Positions 1-9,145 of a stretch of DNA of 64,000 bases are shown in pieces (positions within the stretch are counted from its first letter, which is position 1; each line of letters begins with the position of its first letter). The stretch lies in the NCBI RefSeq assembly GCF_001641265.1, contig NW_020167523.1, forward strand, positions 124,001 to 188,000, written 5' to 3'. Origin of the DNA: Pseudogymnoascus destructans (taxonomy: Eukaryota > Ascomycota > Leotiomycetes > Thelebolales > Thelebolaceae). Under the pieces are notes generated by a model. It ran no database searches. It was not told where the DNA came from and saw nothing but the letters and a program-made list of their open reading frames with translations. Both the position numbers and the translations under genes were made by a program.

Positions 1-448
1 TGCTGAGTAAATATTGTTTGAGTATAATGCTCTAATTGATAATGTCCAAGAGAAGATGACGCTACAGTATATTCCAGACCAAAGCCCAAGGCAGCCAAAT
101 ACCTGTGATAGGACAAAGCGGAACCAAGACCGGTTTGATTTTATTATACGTTACCAAGGGTACAGTGATTACAGCCCCAGCACCGAGGGCAACGCCGCCA
201 AGTTCGTTACCAAAGTCAGGCTAATACATCAACATTTGACTTAATTGACCCACAGCTAGAAGATTTAGAGGGGCTACCCCCAAGCCAAGACAGGTGTGAT
301 TACACTCTACCTTCACTTGCAAGGCCACAGAATGACAATAGGGCCCAGTTGCCTCAGGGGGAAGTAGTTGAAACAATTGAGTTGAGCCAAGTCCGTAATA
401 AGTCTCGGTCTGGTCGGGAAATTCACGAGTCATGGCGTAATATAGATC
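1..448 (+). other. Degenerate coding-like stretch, unrecognised
   Basis: Two open frames overlap here but neither is complete. One covers about 14-244. The other runs from about 223 into the transposon at 451 and contains a basic motif RNKSRSGREIHESW. The composition resembles the linker between integrase and reverse transcriptase of retroelements, but no catalytic motif is visible, so I do not assign a family. The Fot1-like element is inserted at the TA at 449-450, so this was the target sequence before that insertion. Confidence 0.3.
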
Positions 449-450
449 TA

Positions 451-2310
451 ACGTGCATGTATAACGAAAGTGCCAAACAAGCGAAAGTGCCAAAATATCG
501 CGACTACCCCATAAGAATTGCGATAAATCCACCACAACAATATAAATTAATTAAAACTACTCAGAGTCCTCTTCCTCAGACCTGTCTATTACAATCTGAC
601 AAGTGCGCGCATTGTGTCCAGTCTCACCACACTTGCCACAGCGACGTGCATGGGTTTCTTCCCTTGGCTTCTGACCACTACTTGCCCTTATTTCTTGCTC
701 TACTTGCTGCACAACGTCCCTCTCGTCCTGTAGCTCCTGTGCTACCTGTTGAATAAGTGATCCTCCTTGCTGTAGTCGTGTTTTTTTTAGCTCTCCGGCG
801 CTTGCTTAGCACTTCATTTGCCTGTCGCAGGTTTTGGTTCTCTGCTTTTAACAATGCTAATTGATGCATTATTTGCGATGCACCCTTTGTAAACTGGTCA
901 ACAGCTGCATAGATTGAGGTTGGAGAGCTATTTTGATGATGCGCAATTCGGTTTTTAATGAAAGTAGACTGTGATACAGCTTCAGTTGGGTTATTTGGTG
1001 TCTGAGAAACCCATGGTTGAGCGGTGTTTGGGCGAGAGGTTGGAGGTGTTGGCGTCTTAAACCTAAGGTCAAGTGTAGATATTACACTCTCAGGGCTAAA
1101 TGGAAGAAGCCCAGCACCTCGGAACCCTCCCTGAATATTGCTTTCTGTATTGCAATGTTAAATGCAGTGTGGAAGGCAGGAAAGAAGTCATCCTTAGTAA
1201 TGTGGATAATATGAGCCCGCATCATATCTTCAATTTGCCGACCATAAGCTCTCTTTAATGGGCCAAAACAGCCAACATCAAGTGGTTGGAGTATATGGGA
1301 AGAGTGAGCAGGCATACAAAGCGTAATAATGTTGTGTTCTTTGCAGTACTCCTCAAACTTGTCTGAGTGGTGGCTCTCATGACCATCAAGGACTAACAAG
1401 CGATAACCACCAACACTCCAGGGCTTTGTGTGCTTCTCAAAATGCTGAATCCAATCCATACCTCTCTCGTTTGTAGTCCAGCCATTTGCAGTAACAGCAA
1501 TTACCCAATCTGCTGGAAATCCGCTATTCTCATACCAAGATGCAAGGTGGTTTTTACCTGCCACAATGACAAATGGCGGCACTGCCCAACCTTGAGAACT
1601 AACGCCTTGGATTACTGTAACCCATTCCCGATTGCCAGGCTGCACCTTTTTTGCCTTTGCCCGCCCATCTGAGCTCGTTACTACTGTTGCGCTTGAGATG
1701 ACGCCCATCATAAACCCAGTCTCATCAAAGTTGTAGATATCTGCATTGTTGATGCCATACTTTAGAATTGTGTTCCATACAAGCTCAAACCAGCCACGAA
1801 TGACTTCTGGATCTCCGCACTTAGCCCTCTGGTAGTCGTATTTTTCCTGGAAGCGTGTCCGGAGCTCTACATGGCGCTTAACAAAGTTTGAAGCCCAACG
1901 TGACCCGACGCGTGGCGCGTCGCGTGTTGCAAGTAGTCGACTTGCCATATCTTCAACAATAGACAACTGAGGAGGGAACCCTTTAGCAGCTAAGTCAAGT
2001 ATATACTGAACAAGAACTGATTCCTCTAGGTTACTTAATTTCCATAAGTTGGCTTGGATATCGCGTCGTGAAGGTACACCTTGTAAACGGTGACGTAGCT
2101 TGCGGTGGTCTACGGAATAGATCCTAGCTGCAACTCGAAGGCGCAAATTTGGGTCGCTTTGCATAGCTTGGATAGCTAGCACTAATTTGCTTTCATCATT
2201 TTTATGGCGCATGTTTTGTTGTGGAGGAATTTAACATTTAGTTGGGGGGGTTGGTCACTGCATGATTTTGGCACTTTCGCTTGTTTGGCACTTTCGTTAT
2301 ACATGCACGT
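451..2310 (-). mobile_element. Fot1/pogo-type DNA transposon, complete ends
   Basis: The element is 1860 bp and is bounded by 46-bp terminal inverted repeats at 451-496 and 2265-2310. It is flanked by the TA target duplication (449-450 and 2311-2312) typical of Tc1/mariner-superfamily elements. Each inverted repeat contains two direct copies of GAAAGTGCCAAA, which are probable transposase binding sites. The single gene inside is frameshifted, so the copy is probably non-autonomous now, but the intact ends suggest it could still be moved by a transposase supplied in trans. Confidence 0.9.
557..2212 (-). pseudogene. Fot1-like DDE transposase with two frameshifts
   Basis: The N-terminal part (2212-1082, 376 residues) starts with a psq/CENP-B-type helix-turn-helix region and continues into the DDE_1 catalytic domain. 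Catalytic aspartates are visible in NFDETGF, LLVLDGHESH and LQPLDVG. The frame is lost near 1117-1125 in a G-rich run and resumes as a coiled-coil tail with KAENQNLRQANEVLSKRRRAKK. It is lost again in the run of eight A residues near 787-795 (T on the + strand). Beyond that the third frame encodes a CCHC zinc knuckle (RRCGKCGETGHNARTC) and an acidic end, stopping at 557-559. Both shifts are single-base changes in homopolymers, so they could be young mutations or sequencing errors. Confidence 0.85.
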
Positions 2311-2312
2311 TA

Positions 2313-2438
2313 TAGCAATAATTATAGTAATTGCCATCTACTACAAATTGCACATGGAAAATAGGTCATTATACGTATTATCTACAGGTGATTGTTAACC
2401 AACCCTAATCCCGTGACCAGTTTCTTGCAGACCGATGG
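2313..2438. other. Short spacer between Fot1 element and copia element
   Basis: AT-rich sequence with no recognisable gene. It is the continuation of the target region of the Fot1 insertion and ends at the copia target duplication GGAAC (2439-2443). Confidence 0.5.
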
Positions 2439-2443
2439 GGAAC

Positions 2444-2534
2444 TGTTGTAATATGTCACATGATCTCAGCACCACTTCCCCGCAATTTCAGGCAGCAATA
2501 GATAGACAGGAATACACACGCATATTACTCAACA
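2444..2534 (+). repeat. Copia 5' LTR (91 bp)
   Basis: It begins TGTTGTAATATGTCAC and ends ACTCAACA. The terminal inverted bases are TGTTG/CAACA, and it is preceded by GGAAC. This is unusually short for an LTR. The 3' copy at 16110-16190 matches it from the eleventh base onward. Confidence 0.85.
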
Positions 2535-2547
2535 GTTATGAGCCCGG
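2535..2547 (+). promoter_or_regulatory. Copia primer-binding site, half tRNA-iMet
   Basis: GTTATGAGCCC follows directly after the LTR. It is complementary to the anticodon arm of initiator tRNA-Met (GGGCUCAUAAC). Priming from a tRNA half cleaved in the anticodon loop is established for Drosophila copia and related elements. Confidence 0.75.
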
Positions 2548-2635
2548 AGTAACTCCAAGACGCATTTTGAAGCCTATAGAAACCCGAACGGACCAAAATC
2601 AAGTCCTGTGTCCTGGAGTCAAAAAAACCATCATT

Positions 2636-3374
2636 ATGGCGACCCTACAGAAGGCGGGGGTGGTCCTCACAAGCCCTAGAGACTGGGACGAGTGGATAGA
2701 GACTATCAAAACTGCTTCAATAAAGGCAGGAGTATGGGGGTATATCGATCTATCAATCGAGGACCCTCCTACACTCCTACAGCCCGTTCGACCTATTCCT
2801 GAGTTTGTACGGAGTGCCACGCAAGCTGGTGGTGGTGTTACTGCTCAAACAAGACCTGGAGTGTCAACAAGAGCTTCAGGTAGCCAGACCATCCAACCTT
2901 CAGTAGAAGGCCAACAGCAATTAACGCCAATTACGTACGCATCTCTTACAGAAGATCAGAAGGAACAGCTTCGAAACCTACAAGCTGATTTCCAATATGA
3001 GGGCAAGGTGTGGGAAAATCAGGAGGAAGCAATTCAGGGGCTTCGCTCTAAGATCCAAGAAACCATCAAACGCGACTTCCTACCCTATACCTACAATTGC
3101 GATACTCCGTACGATATGCTTAGAAAGCTACGAGACCGATTCGCACCTACTCAAAGAGCTAGAATCGGAGAATGGAGACTAGAATGGCAAAAGGCTGCGA
3201 AAATGCAAAGAGGCAAGGACCTTGAAGACTGGCTCCTAAACTGGGAGAATCTATACACTCAAGGCCGTACGCTACAGGCAACAGAGGTTATCGACCCTCA
3301 CGATGCTATCTATACCTTCCTTGATGCAATAGGACCTTGCAAATTCCGAGGACCATGGAAACACAAGCTAGAGA
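2636..3374 (+). pseudogene. Copia gag, 5' fragment (split by gypsy insertion)
   Basis: ATG at 2636 (MATLQKAGVV) opens a gag of the UBN2/Retrotran_gag_2 type. Visible features are an N-terminal DWDEWIETIKTAS, a long amphipathic region and the DWLLNWENLY segment near the break. The frame is open further upstream through the LTR to 2435, but translation should start after the LTR. It is cut at codon level by the gypsy element: joining 3369-3374 to 11062 onward restores the frame, which shows that the target was an intact gag. Confidence 0.85.
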
Positions 3375-3685
3375 TGTAAGGACGCAGGGCACCGTATCAC
3401 GAGAAGTGGCATATGGGAGTGCGAGTCGGATATGAGTCGGTGCAATCCTATAGGTCTACTACGAAGGATACAAAAAAGATGAAAGGGGAGCTTATAGCTT
3501 CCTACCCCTTATGTACCTAAATGGGGTCCGACTCGGCTAGGCCTTAGCGTACCGGTAGATCCACTCCCGTCTGCCGCCCGAATCGACCCCGACCCTAGAA
3601 CATCTATGCTGCTATACTACTATGTCGCCTATTCCGCGTTGTCTTACGGGTCCGAGGGTACCCCGTGTAAGGAGGCATCCTTACA
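3375..3685 (-). repeat. Gypsy 3' LTR (311 bp)
   Basis: It starts TGTAAGGACGC and ends CATCCTTACA, so the ends form an inverted repeat. It matches 10746-11056 with no difference seen by eye, implying very recent transposition. Confidence 0.95.
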
Positions 3686-3975
3686 TTACCCCCCCCCTTG
3701 AGAGAGTGCTTTGTCCTCAAAGCGCGTGGCTCCGTGTGCCGACCGAATGGTAGCCGAGTGTCGGTATGGTCTAGGTAGTCTTTGTTCGAAGATCGTGGTG
3801 CTGAATGCGTCCGTGGGATGGATCGCGGAGCGTGCTTTGTTCCTAATAAAAGCGGGTTGTTGAGGTCCGAGTTGGCACCGTATAGTATCCAGTTGTGGTG
3901 TTGCGCGTCGCGAGTTTCTTAGTTACTGTGCGCGCGCTACTACTCCTCAGAAATTCATTGTTCTAAGCGGTTGTT

Positions 3976-4967
3976 ATGGAGCAACCGATTCCACCCAGGA
4001 TTCGAAGGCTTCTTTTTACAACAACACCGCCTACGAACCCACCTCCCGAATCCAGTAAGTAGCCCCTCTTGTTCGTATACTGTATACTAATCTGATTGTT
4101 TCATAGGAAACAAAACAAACCAGACGACCGAGTAGGTGATGATTGCGCGCCGACGCGTAGGTGATAACTTCTGGGCTTGGGGCTGACGGTTTTGTAGGAA
4201 ACCTTTTCGCGAAGATGCCCGTCCTGCTGCCCCCCGGGGCCCTCCCGGCTGCGTACCGCGTCCTCTGTATGAGATGCGTGCGCCGTATTGGGACACCCGA
4301 CGATGCTCCCATGGAGCACGAGTGCGTTTGGAGCGAGAAAAGCTCCAAGTGCGCCTACTGCGTGAAGCAGAAGGCACCATGTGTGCCGGTGAGTTCTCGG
4401 GTGCTGTTCGGTCTGGTGGTTGGTTTCCTGTGCTGACTTTCTGGGGGATAGATTCTCTGGTTCCTCGAGGAGGAATATGCCGCCATCGTCGCCGCCGAAG
4501 CGGCCACCCCTCCCGTCCCGGCCACCACCCTCAAGACCTACAAGGAGGTCGCGCGCGTGGCCGACCTCTCCAGCGCCGCCATGCCGGCCCTGCGCTCCCC
4601 CTTTGAGGGGGCGCAGTACATTCAGGGGCTGGCCACCCTCGCTTCCATCAAGGTAAGTTTTCCCCTTTCTGTTGTTCTTGTTCTGGGTCTGACTCCTAGG
4701 TAGGACCTCACCGCCGCGGTGGAGGGGTTGAAGGAGGATACGGGGAAGCTCCTCGCGGGGCAGGCCCGCGCCGTCTCCTTGCTGGGGACGGTGGATAAAA
4801 CCACCGACAAGGTGGGGAAGGAGGTGAGCTTCGTGGCGACTGCGGTCGCGAAGGTGGAGAAGGCGGTGGGGAAGTTGGCCGGGGCTGTTGCGGTGGCTCC
4901 CCGCAATGGCGGGAAGAGGAAGAGGGGGGAGGAGGAGGAGGGGAATGGGGAGAACCCGATTGGGTGA
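3976..4967 (+). CDS. Antisense four-exon accessory gene of the gypsy element
   Basis: Exons are inferred at 3976-4054, 4198-4388, 4452-4652 and 4704-4967. All introns have GTAAGT or GTGAGT donors and TAG acceptors, with CTGAC branch points visible in the last three acceptor regions. The joined frame is 735 nt, giving 244 residues. The product has a proline-rich start, then a cysteine cluster (CMRC, HEC, KCAYC, APC: six Cys and one His over about 45 residues) that could bind zinc. An alanine-rich helical region and a coiled-coil-like segment (GLKEDTGKLLAGQ onward) follow, ending in a basic KRKRG and an acidic tail. It lies tail to tail with pol, between pol and the 3' LTR, on the opposite strand. 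A shorter model starting at ATG 4215 with only the last two introns is possible. I do not recognise the family; a DNA- or RNA-binding role is only a guess. Confidence 0.65.
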
Positions 4968-5122
4968 ACGGGCCCTGTGCCGGAGGGAACTCGGGCGTGG
5001 TCTTTCGCGTGGGGTCACTTCGACCCTTCGTCTCTCATGGTGGTAGCCGCTTGTTGCGACGCCGGTGAGACGTTTGGGAAGGGTGGCTTCCGCAAGGGCT
5101 ACGGCTCTGAGGGTGCCCTGGC

Positions 5123-8100
5123 TTAGAGGGTGTTTAGTTTAGTGTCGTAGGTAGCAACGACGCTGTTTTCCTCTGCTTTGCCGTGCCTCTCGTGATCGTA
5201 GCTTGGTTTGCCTGTCTCCCATTCCGTGATCCAGCCGGGTAGGTCCTGCGGTGGTCCTGGCAGGTTTGGGTACTCCGCGTGGAACTCCCGGATTTTGTAG
5301 GGGGAGTTCTTAAAGTTTGAGGCGGGGTACCATTCCGGGTCCGGATCGTATCCGACCCAGGATACCTGGTATTGAAGTTGTTTTCGCCGGATCCTTACGG
5401 CGAGGATCTTTTCGACCTCCCACTCCTCTAGGCCGTCTACGACTTTGCTGCTTGGCTCAGGCGCTGCTTGACCGGGCAGCGGGTTATTCGGAGCCTTGAT
5501 GAGTACGTCTGGAGAGAAGACATCGTGTATTTGGGAACCCTTCGGTAGGTCTAGTCGGAAGGCGTGTCCGATTTGTTCCAGTACCGTATAGGGTCCGACC
5601 CATTGTTGCCCCAGCTTACGGCTAGGGTGGTGATTTTTCAGATTCTTGGTCGATAGGTAAACCTTGTCTCCTACGTCCCAGTCAATGGCTCGTCGGCGTC
5701 GATTCGCGTATTTAGACATATCCTCTTGTGCTTTGGCCATGTTCTCCTTTGCGTAAATCCATGCGGAGTGCATGCGGTTTGCTACTGCTTTGGCTTCCTT
5801 CTGGTTCATGACTTCCCTAGGGGTCGTGGCTTTCGGGGTTTCCCAGTCCCAACTGGTGCGCGGATCAGTTCCGTACTTGAGTCGGTAGGGGGTCATTCCG
5901 ATCGAGGCATGGGGAAGGGTCATTTGCACCCGATCCATGATGGGAATGAGCTCGCTCCAGTTGTCCTGGTAATGTGATACGAAGGGCCTCAGTCTCTGAT
6001 CGATATACCGATTCATGATTTCCGTCTGCCCGTCGGTCTGCTTGTGATAGGCTGTCGACAGCTTGATCTTGACGCCGATGATCCGGCAGAACTCGTGCCA
6101 GAAGGATGACACGAATTGGGGTCCGCGGTCACTGACGATCGATACCGGGGTGTGCCCGAATCGATATATCCATTCGATGAACAGCTGCGCCATTTGTCGT
6201 GCATCTGTAGTCTTATAACACGGTATGGTCACCGAACTCTTCCCGAGGCGGTCCATAAACACTAGGATGCTGTCGTACCCGTGCTTGTCCCTTGGGAACT
6301 CCTTGAAGTCCATCGTAAGGTGTTGCATAGGGTAGTCGGGTACCGGTAGGGGGTGTAGAAAGCCCTGTTGCTTTGTGACATTGGTGTGCGAAAGGCGGCA
6401 TGTCGCGCAGTTACGCACATACCGTATGCAGTCCGCTTCCATACCGACCCAGCGATACTTCTGGGCAAGCAACTGGTAGGTCCTCCGGCCGCTGGGGTGC
6501 GCCGTCGACACCTGGTCATGCGCCTCTCGGATGAGTTTCGTACACAGCTCGGTGTGGCGGTTCACACATAGGCGGTCTTTGTACAGGAGGAGTTGGTCGG
6601 CTAGGGCGTACCCATCCGGTAAGGGTTGTTTCGCGCGTGTCTCGGCGAACGACTTCCGGTTGTCTACGCATAGTGCCTCGATCAGATCGAAGGGCATCTG
6701 CGCCTTTGGGGGGTCGATGGCATTGATCGATGCTACATAACTGTCGGCCAACTCGGCACTGATACGGGGGTGTAGGCGGGCAGGGCCAAGCAACACCCTC
6801 GCACGACTATCCAACTTGACTTTCTGTTGCATTACGAGGTCTTGGTCTCTTCGGCTCAGAATATCAGCCTTCAGGTTATTCTTACCTGCCGTATACGTAA
6901 TGTGGAAGTTGAAGTCGGATAGTAGTTCCATCCATCGCACCTGCTTCGCGGTGAGAACCTTCGTCGTCATGAAGTATTCGAGCGAGCGGTGGTCCGTATA
7001 CACCTCGACTCGCTGCGTAACAGAGGCCAACTCAGGTCTCCATTTCGCGAACGCTTTCACGATGGCGAAGAGTTCCTTGTCATGGATTTCCCAGTTGATC
7101 TCATGGCCGGTAAGGACGTGGCTGTAGAAGCTCACTGGGTACCAGAGCTGGTCCGGGTGCTCTTGTGATAGCACGCCGGCGACGACTCCGTCTGAAGAGT
7201 CGGTCTCTAGCTTCGTAGGCAATTCGGGGTTGAAGTGGTGTAGTGCCTGCACCGCTAGTAGCTGCCGCCGTAATTCTTCAAAGGCGTTCTCACATTCCTC
7301 AGTCCATAGGAACGGCTCCGAGGGGCTCGTGATGGTAGTCAGGGGCTTCGCGATCTTCCCGAAATTGCGTATGAACTGGCGGTAGAACCCACAGAAGCCT
7401 AGATAGGATTTCACACCGGTAACGGTGGTCGGTCGAATCCAGTTTCGAAGGGGTTCGATCTTGTCGGGGTCCGCCTCGACACCGGAAGTGGTCAGTATGT
7501 AACCCAGGTACTTAGTTCGGGTAACATTGAACTCGCACTTCTTGAGGTCGGCTTGTAGCCCTGCCTCACGAAGGCGCTGTAGGACTTTGTGTACGTGCTC
7601 TATATGTTCCGTAGGGTCCTCGGAGTATATGAGAATGTCGTCGAGGTAAGCCGTACAGAAGTCGTCCAAGTATTGCATGAGGACGTCGTTCATGTAGCGC
7701 TGGTACGTTGCGGGGCCGTTGGTCAGTCCGAACGGCAGCACCTTGCACTTATAAGATCCATATCGAGTCCGAAAGGTAGTATACTCTTCGGAGTCAGGGT
7801 GCATTCGTATGCGATGGAAGGCTTGTCGGATATCTAGTTTCGTGAAAATCTTGGCTTTCGACACCCGTCCAAGTAGTTCGTCGATGCGCGGTATAGGGTA
7901 CGGATCGTTGCGGGTGAGTCCGTTCAGCTTGCGGTAATCAATGCAGAACCTCAGTTTGCCGTCCGCTTTCTTAACGAAGAGTATAGGGGACGCAAAGGGG
8001 CTATTGCTATTGATGATGAAGCCTTTCTCCAGGTTCTCCAGCAGGTATTGCTTGGTAGCCTTAAGCTCTTTGGTGCCTTGCCGGTAGAGCGGGGAGAAAG

Positions 8101-8320
8101 CGTTTGGTAACGGCGCCTCTAGCTGTATCTTATGATCGTATACCCGGTGTGGTGGTAATTTATCAGATTCCGATTTTGAGAAGACGTCGGTGTACTTTCG
8201 GTGCACAGGCGGGAGTTTCTCCTGGATGAGTGATATCGTCTCGTCATCCTCTTCGGATTCTTTTTCCCGAATGATCTGATCGATCTCGTAAAGGCTGGTC
8301 TGGAAGAACTCGGCATCGCT
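5123..8320 (-). CDS. pol: Gypsy pol: RT, RNase H, integrase, chromodomain
   Basis: The 1065 codons after an in-frame TGA (8321-8323) form one long open frame. Reverse transcriptase motifs are GFIINSNSPFASPILFVKK, LRFCIDYRKLN, KLDIRQAFHRI and the catalytic AYLDDILIYS. RNase H carries LETDSSDGVVAGVLSQ and YTDHRSLEY. The integrase has an HHCC zinc module (HDQVSTAHPSGRRT...CATCR) and a D,D,E core (LTMDFKEFP, IVSDRGPQF, KQTDGQTEIMNR). A C-terminal chromodomain (EEWEVEKILAVRIRRKQLQYQVSW...WYPASNF) marks it as a chromovirus that may target heterochromatin. There is no other break, so the copy would be active if the TGA is read through. Confidence 0.93.
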   Translation of the reverse strand, partial: SDAEFFQTSLYEIDQIIREKESEEDDETISLIQEKLPPVHRKYTDVFSKSESDKLPPHRVYDHKIQLEAPLPNAFSPLYRQGTKELKATKQYLLENLEKGFIINSNSPFASPILFVKKADGKLRFCIDYRKLNGLTRNDPYPIPRIDELLGRVSKAKIFTKLDIRQAFHRIRMHPDSEEYTTFRTRYGSYKCKVLPFGLTNGPATYQRYMNDVLMQYLDDFCTAYLDDILIYSEDPTEHIEHVHKVLQRLREAGLQADLKKCEFNVTRTKYLGYILTTSGVEADPDKIEPLRNWIRPTTVTGVKSYLGFCGFYRQFIRNFGKIAKPLTTITSPSEPFLWTEECENAFEELRRQLLAVQALHHFNPELPTKLETDSSDGVVAGVLSQEHPDQLWYPVSFYSHVLTGHEINWEIHDKELFAIVKAFAKWRPELASVTQRVEVYTDHRSLEYFMTTKVLTAKQVRWMELLSDFNFHITYTAGKNNLKADILSRRDQDLVMQQKVKLDSRARVLLGPARLHPRISAELADSYVASINAIDPPKAQMPFDLIEALCVDNRKSFAETRAKQPLPDGYALADQLLLYKDRLCVNRHTELCTKLIREAHDQVSTAHPSGRRTYQLLAQKYRWVGMEADCIRYVRNCATCRLSHTNVTKQQGFLHPLPVPDYPMQHLTMDFKEFPRDKHGYDSILVFMDRLGKSSVTIPCYKTTDARQMAQLFIEWIYRFGHTPVSIVSDRGPQFVSSFWHEFCRIIGVKIKLSTAYHKQTDGQTEIMNRYIDQRLRPFVSHYQDNWSELIPIMDRVQMTLPHASIGMTPYRLKYGTDPRTSWDWETPKATTPREVMNQKEAKAVANRMHSAWIYAKENMAKAQEDMSKYANRRRRAIDWDVGDKVYLSTKNLKNHHPSRKLGQQWVGPYTVLEQIGHAFRLDLPKGSQIHDVFSPDVLIKAPNNPLPGQAAPEPSSKVVDGLEEWEVEKILAVRIRRKQLQYQVSWVGYDPDPEWYPASNFKNSPYKIREFHAEYPNLPGPPQDLPGWITEWETGKPSYDHERHGKAEENSVVATYDTKLNTL

Positions 8321-9145
8321 TCACATCATCTCGTGGTGGAAGGCGTTTGCACCGATCTCGCAGATGTGCACCGGCGTGAAGCTTTGTACAGGCTTCGCCG
8401 GTGGCAAGAAAGGTACCCCTGGGATCTGAGGTGTACTCGGGGCAGTGTCGGTGGTCATTCCGGAGTCCGAAATTATCACTTTCATTTCCATCGAGCGTCC
8501 GCCTGCGCGGCGTCTGTCTTCGTGGTGGATTGCGGCATCCCTACGATTCGCATCCGACTGGTGAGAAGGATGTCGAATGGACGTTTCGCGTGAGTGGTAG
8601 GGCAAGGTGATCTCCTTGCTCCAGCTAGGAGTAGGCGGGTACTCCTTTGGCCATACTAGCCGGCTCTTTGCAGAGTCGAGTAGTATTCGGAAGCGGCTGA
8701 AAAGCTTCCTCCCAATTATCACATCTTGCGCTCCGAGGTCCAGGAGCACAAAGGGGCAGTTATATATTCGGCGTCCTTCGACTGTTAAGTGCAACCGAAT
8801 ATACTCCGATACGTGACTTTGGATTTTTCGCTGAAAACCACGTATGGGTACAGAGTAGGGCAGTTTCCGTATGGGGCTCTGAAGCGCCTTCGACAGTCGT
8901 AGCGCGAAGGGCTTGTTGATGACGAGGTATCCGTTTGCTCCTGTGTCTGCGAGAGCCTTCGTTTGCACACCGAGTCCGTTCAGACTCAGCGTCGTGTCGA
9001 CTAAGAACTGGGTTCCGCCCAAGAGTTCTTGTAGGTCGAGATCTCGCAGATCACATTTGCGTAGACCTAGGAAGGAGCCTTTCCCTAGGCCTCGTCGTTT
9101 TCCTCCAGGGACGCATCCGATTGGAGTTCGACTGCCTCCTCCCAC
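8321..9145 (-). CDS. Gypsy protease, in -1 frame to gag, ends at TGA
   Basis: The frame overlaps the end of gag and carries the aspartic protease motif ADTGANGYLV and the flap-side VIIGRKLF. It would be reached from gag by a -1 shift before the gag stop at 9085. The frame then meets TGA at 8321-8323, just after HHEMM. In the second copy of this family (about 53023) the same position is CGA (Arg), so the stop is a C-to-T change or, less likely, a readthrough signal. The start given is only the start of the open overlap and not a proven initiation codon. Confidence 0.8.
   Translation of the reverse strand: MGGGSRTPIGCVPGGKRRGLGKGSFLGLRKCDLRDLDLQELLGGTQFLVDTTLSLNGLGVQTKALADTGANGYLVINKPFALRLSKALQSPIRKLPYSVPIRGFQRKIQSHVSEYIRLHLTVEGRRIYNCPFVLLDLGAQDVIIGRKLFSRFRILLDSAKSRLVWPKEYPPTPSWSKEITLPYHSRETSIRHPSHQSDANRRDAAIHHEDRRRAGGRSMEMKVIISDSGMTTDTAPSTPQIPGVPFLPPAKPVQSFTPVHICEIGANAFHHEMM

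Noticed and set aside
4101..5018. 305-codon minus-strand open frame over the accessory gene
   Set aside because: It is arginine/proline/histidine-rich and low in complexity, as expected for the reverse of a GC-rich coding strand. The plus-strand spliced model has a coherent Cys cluster.
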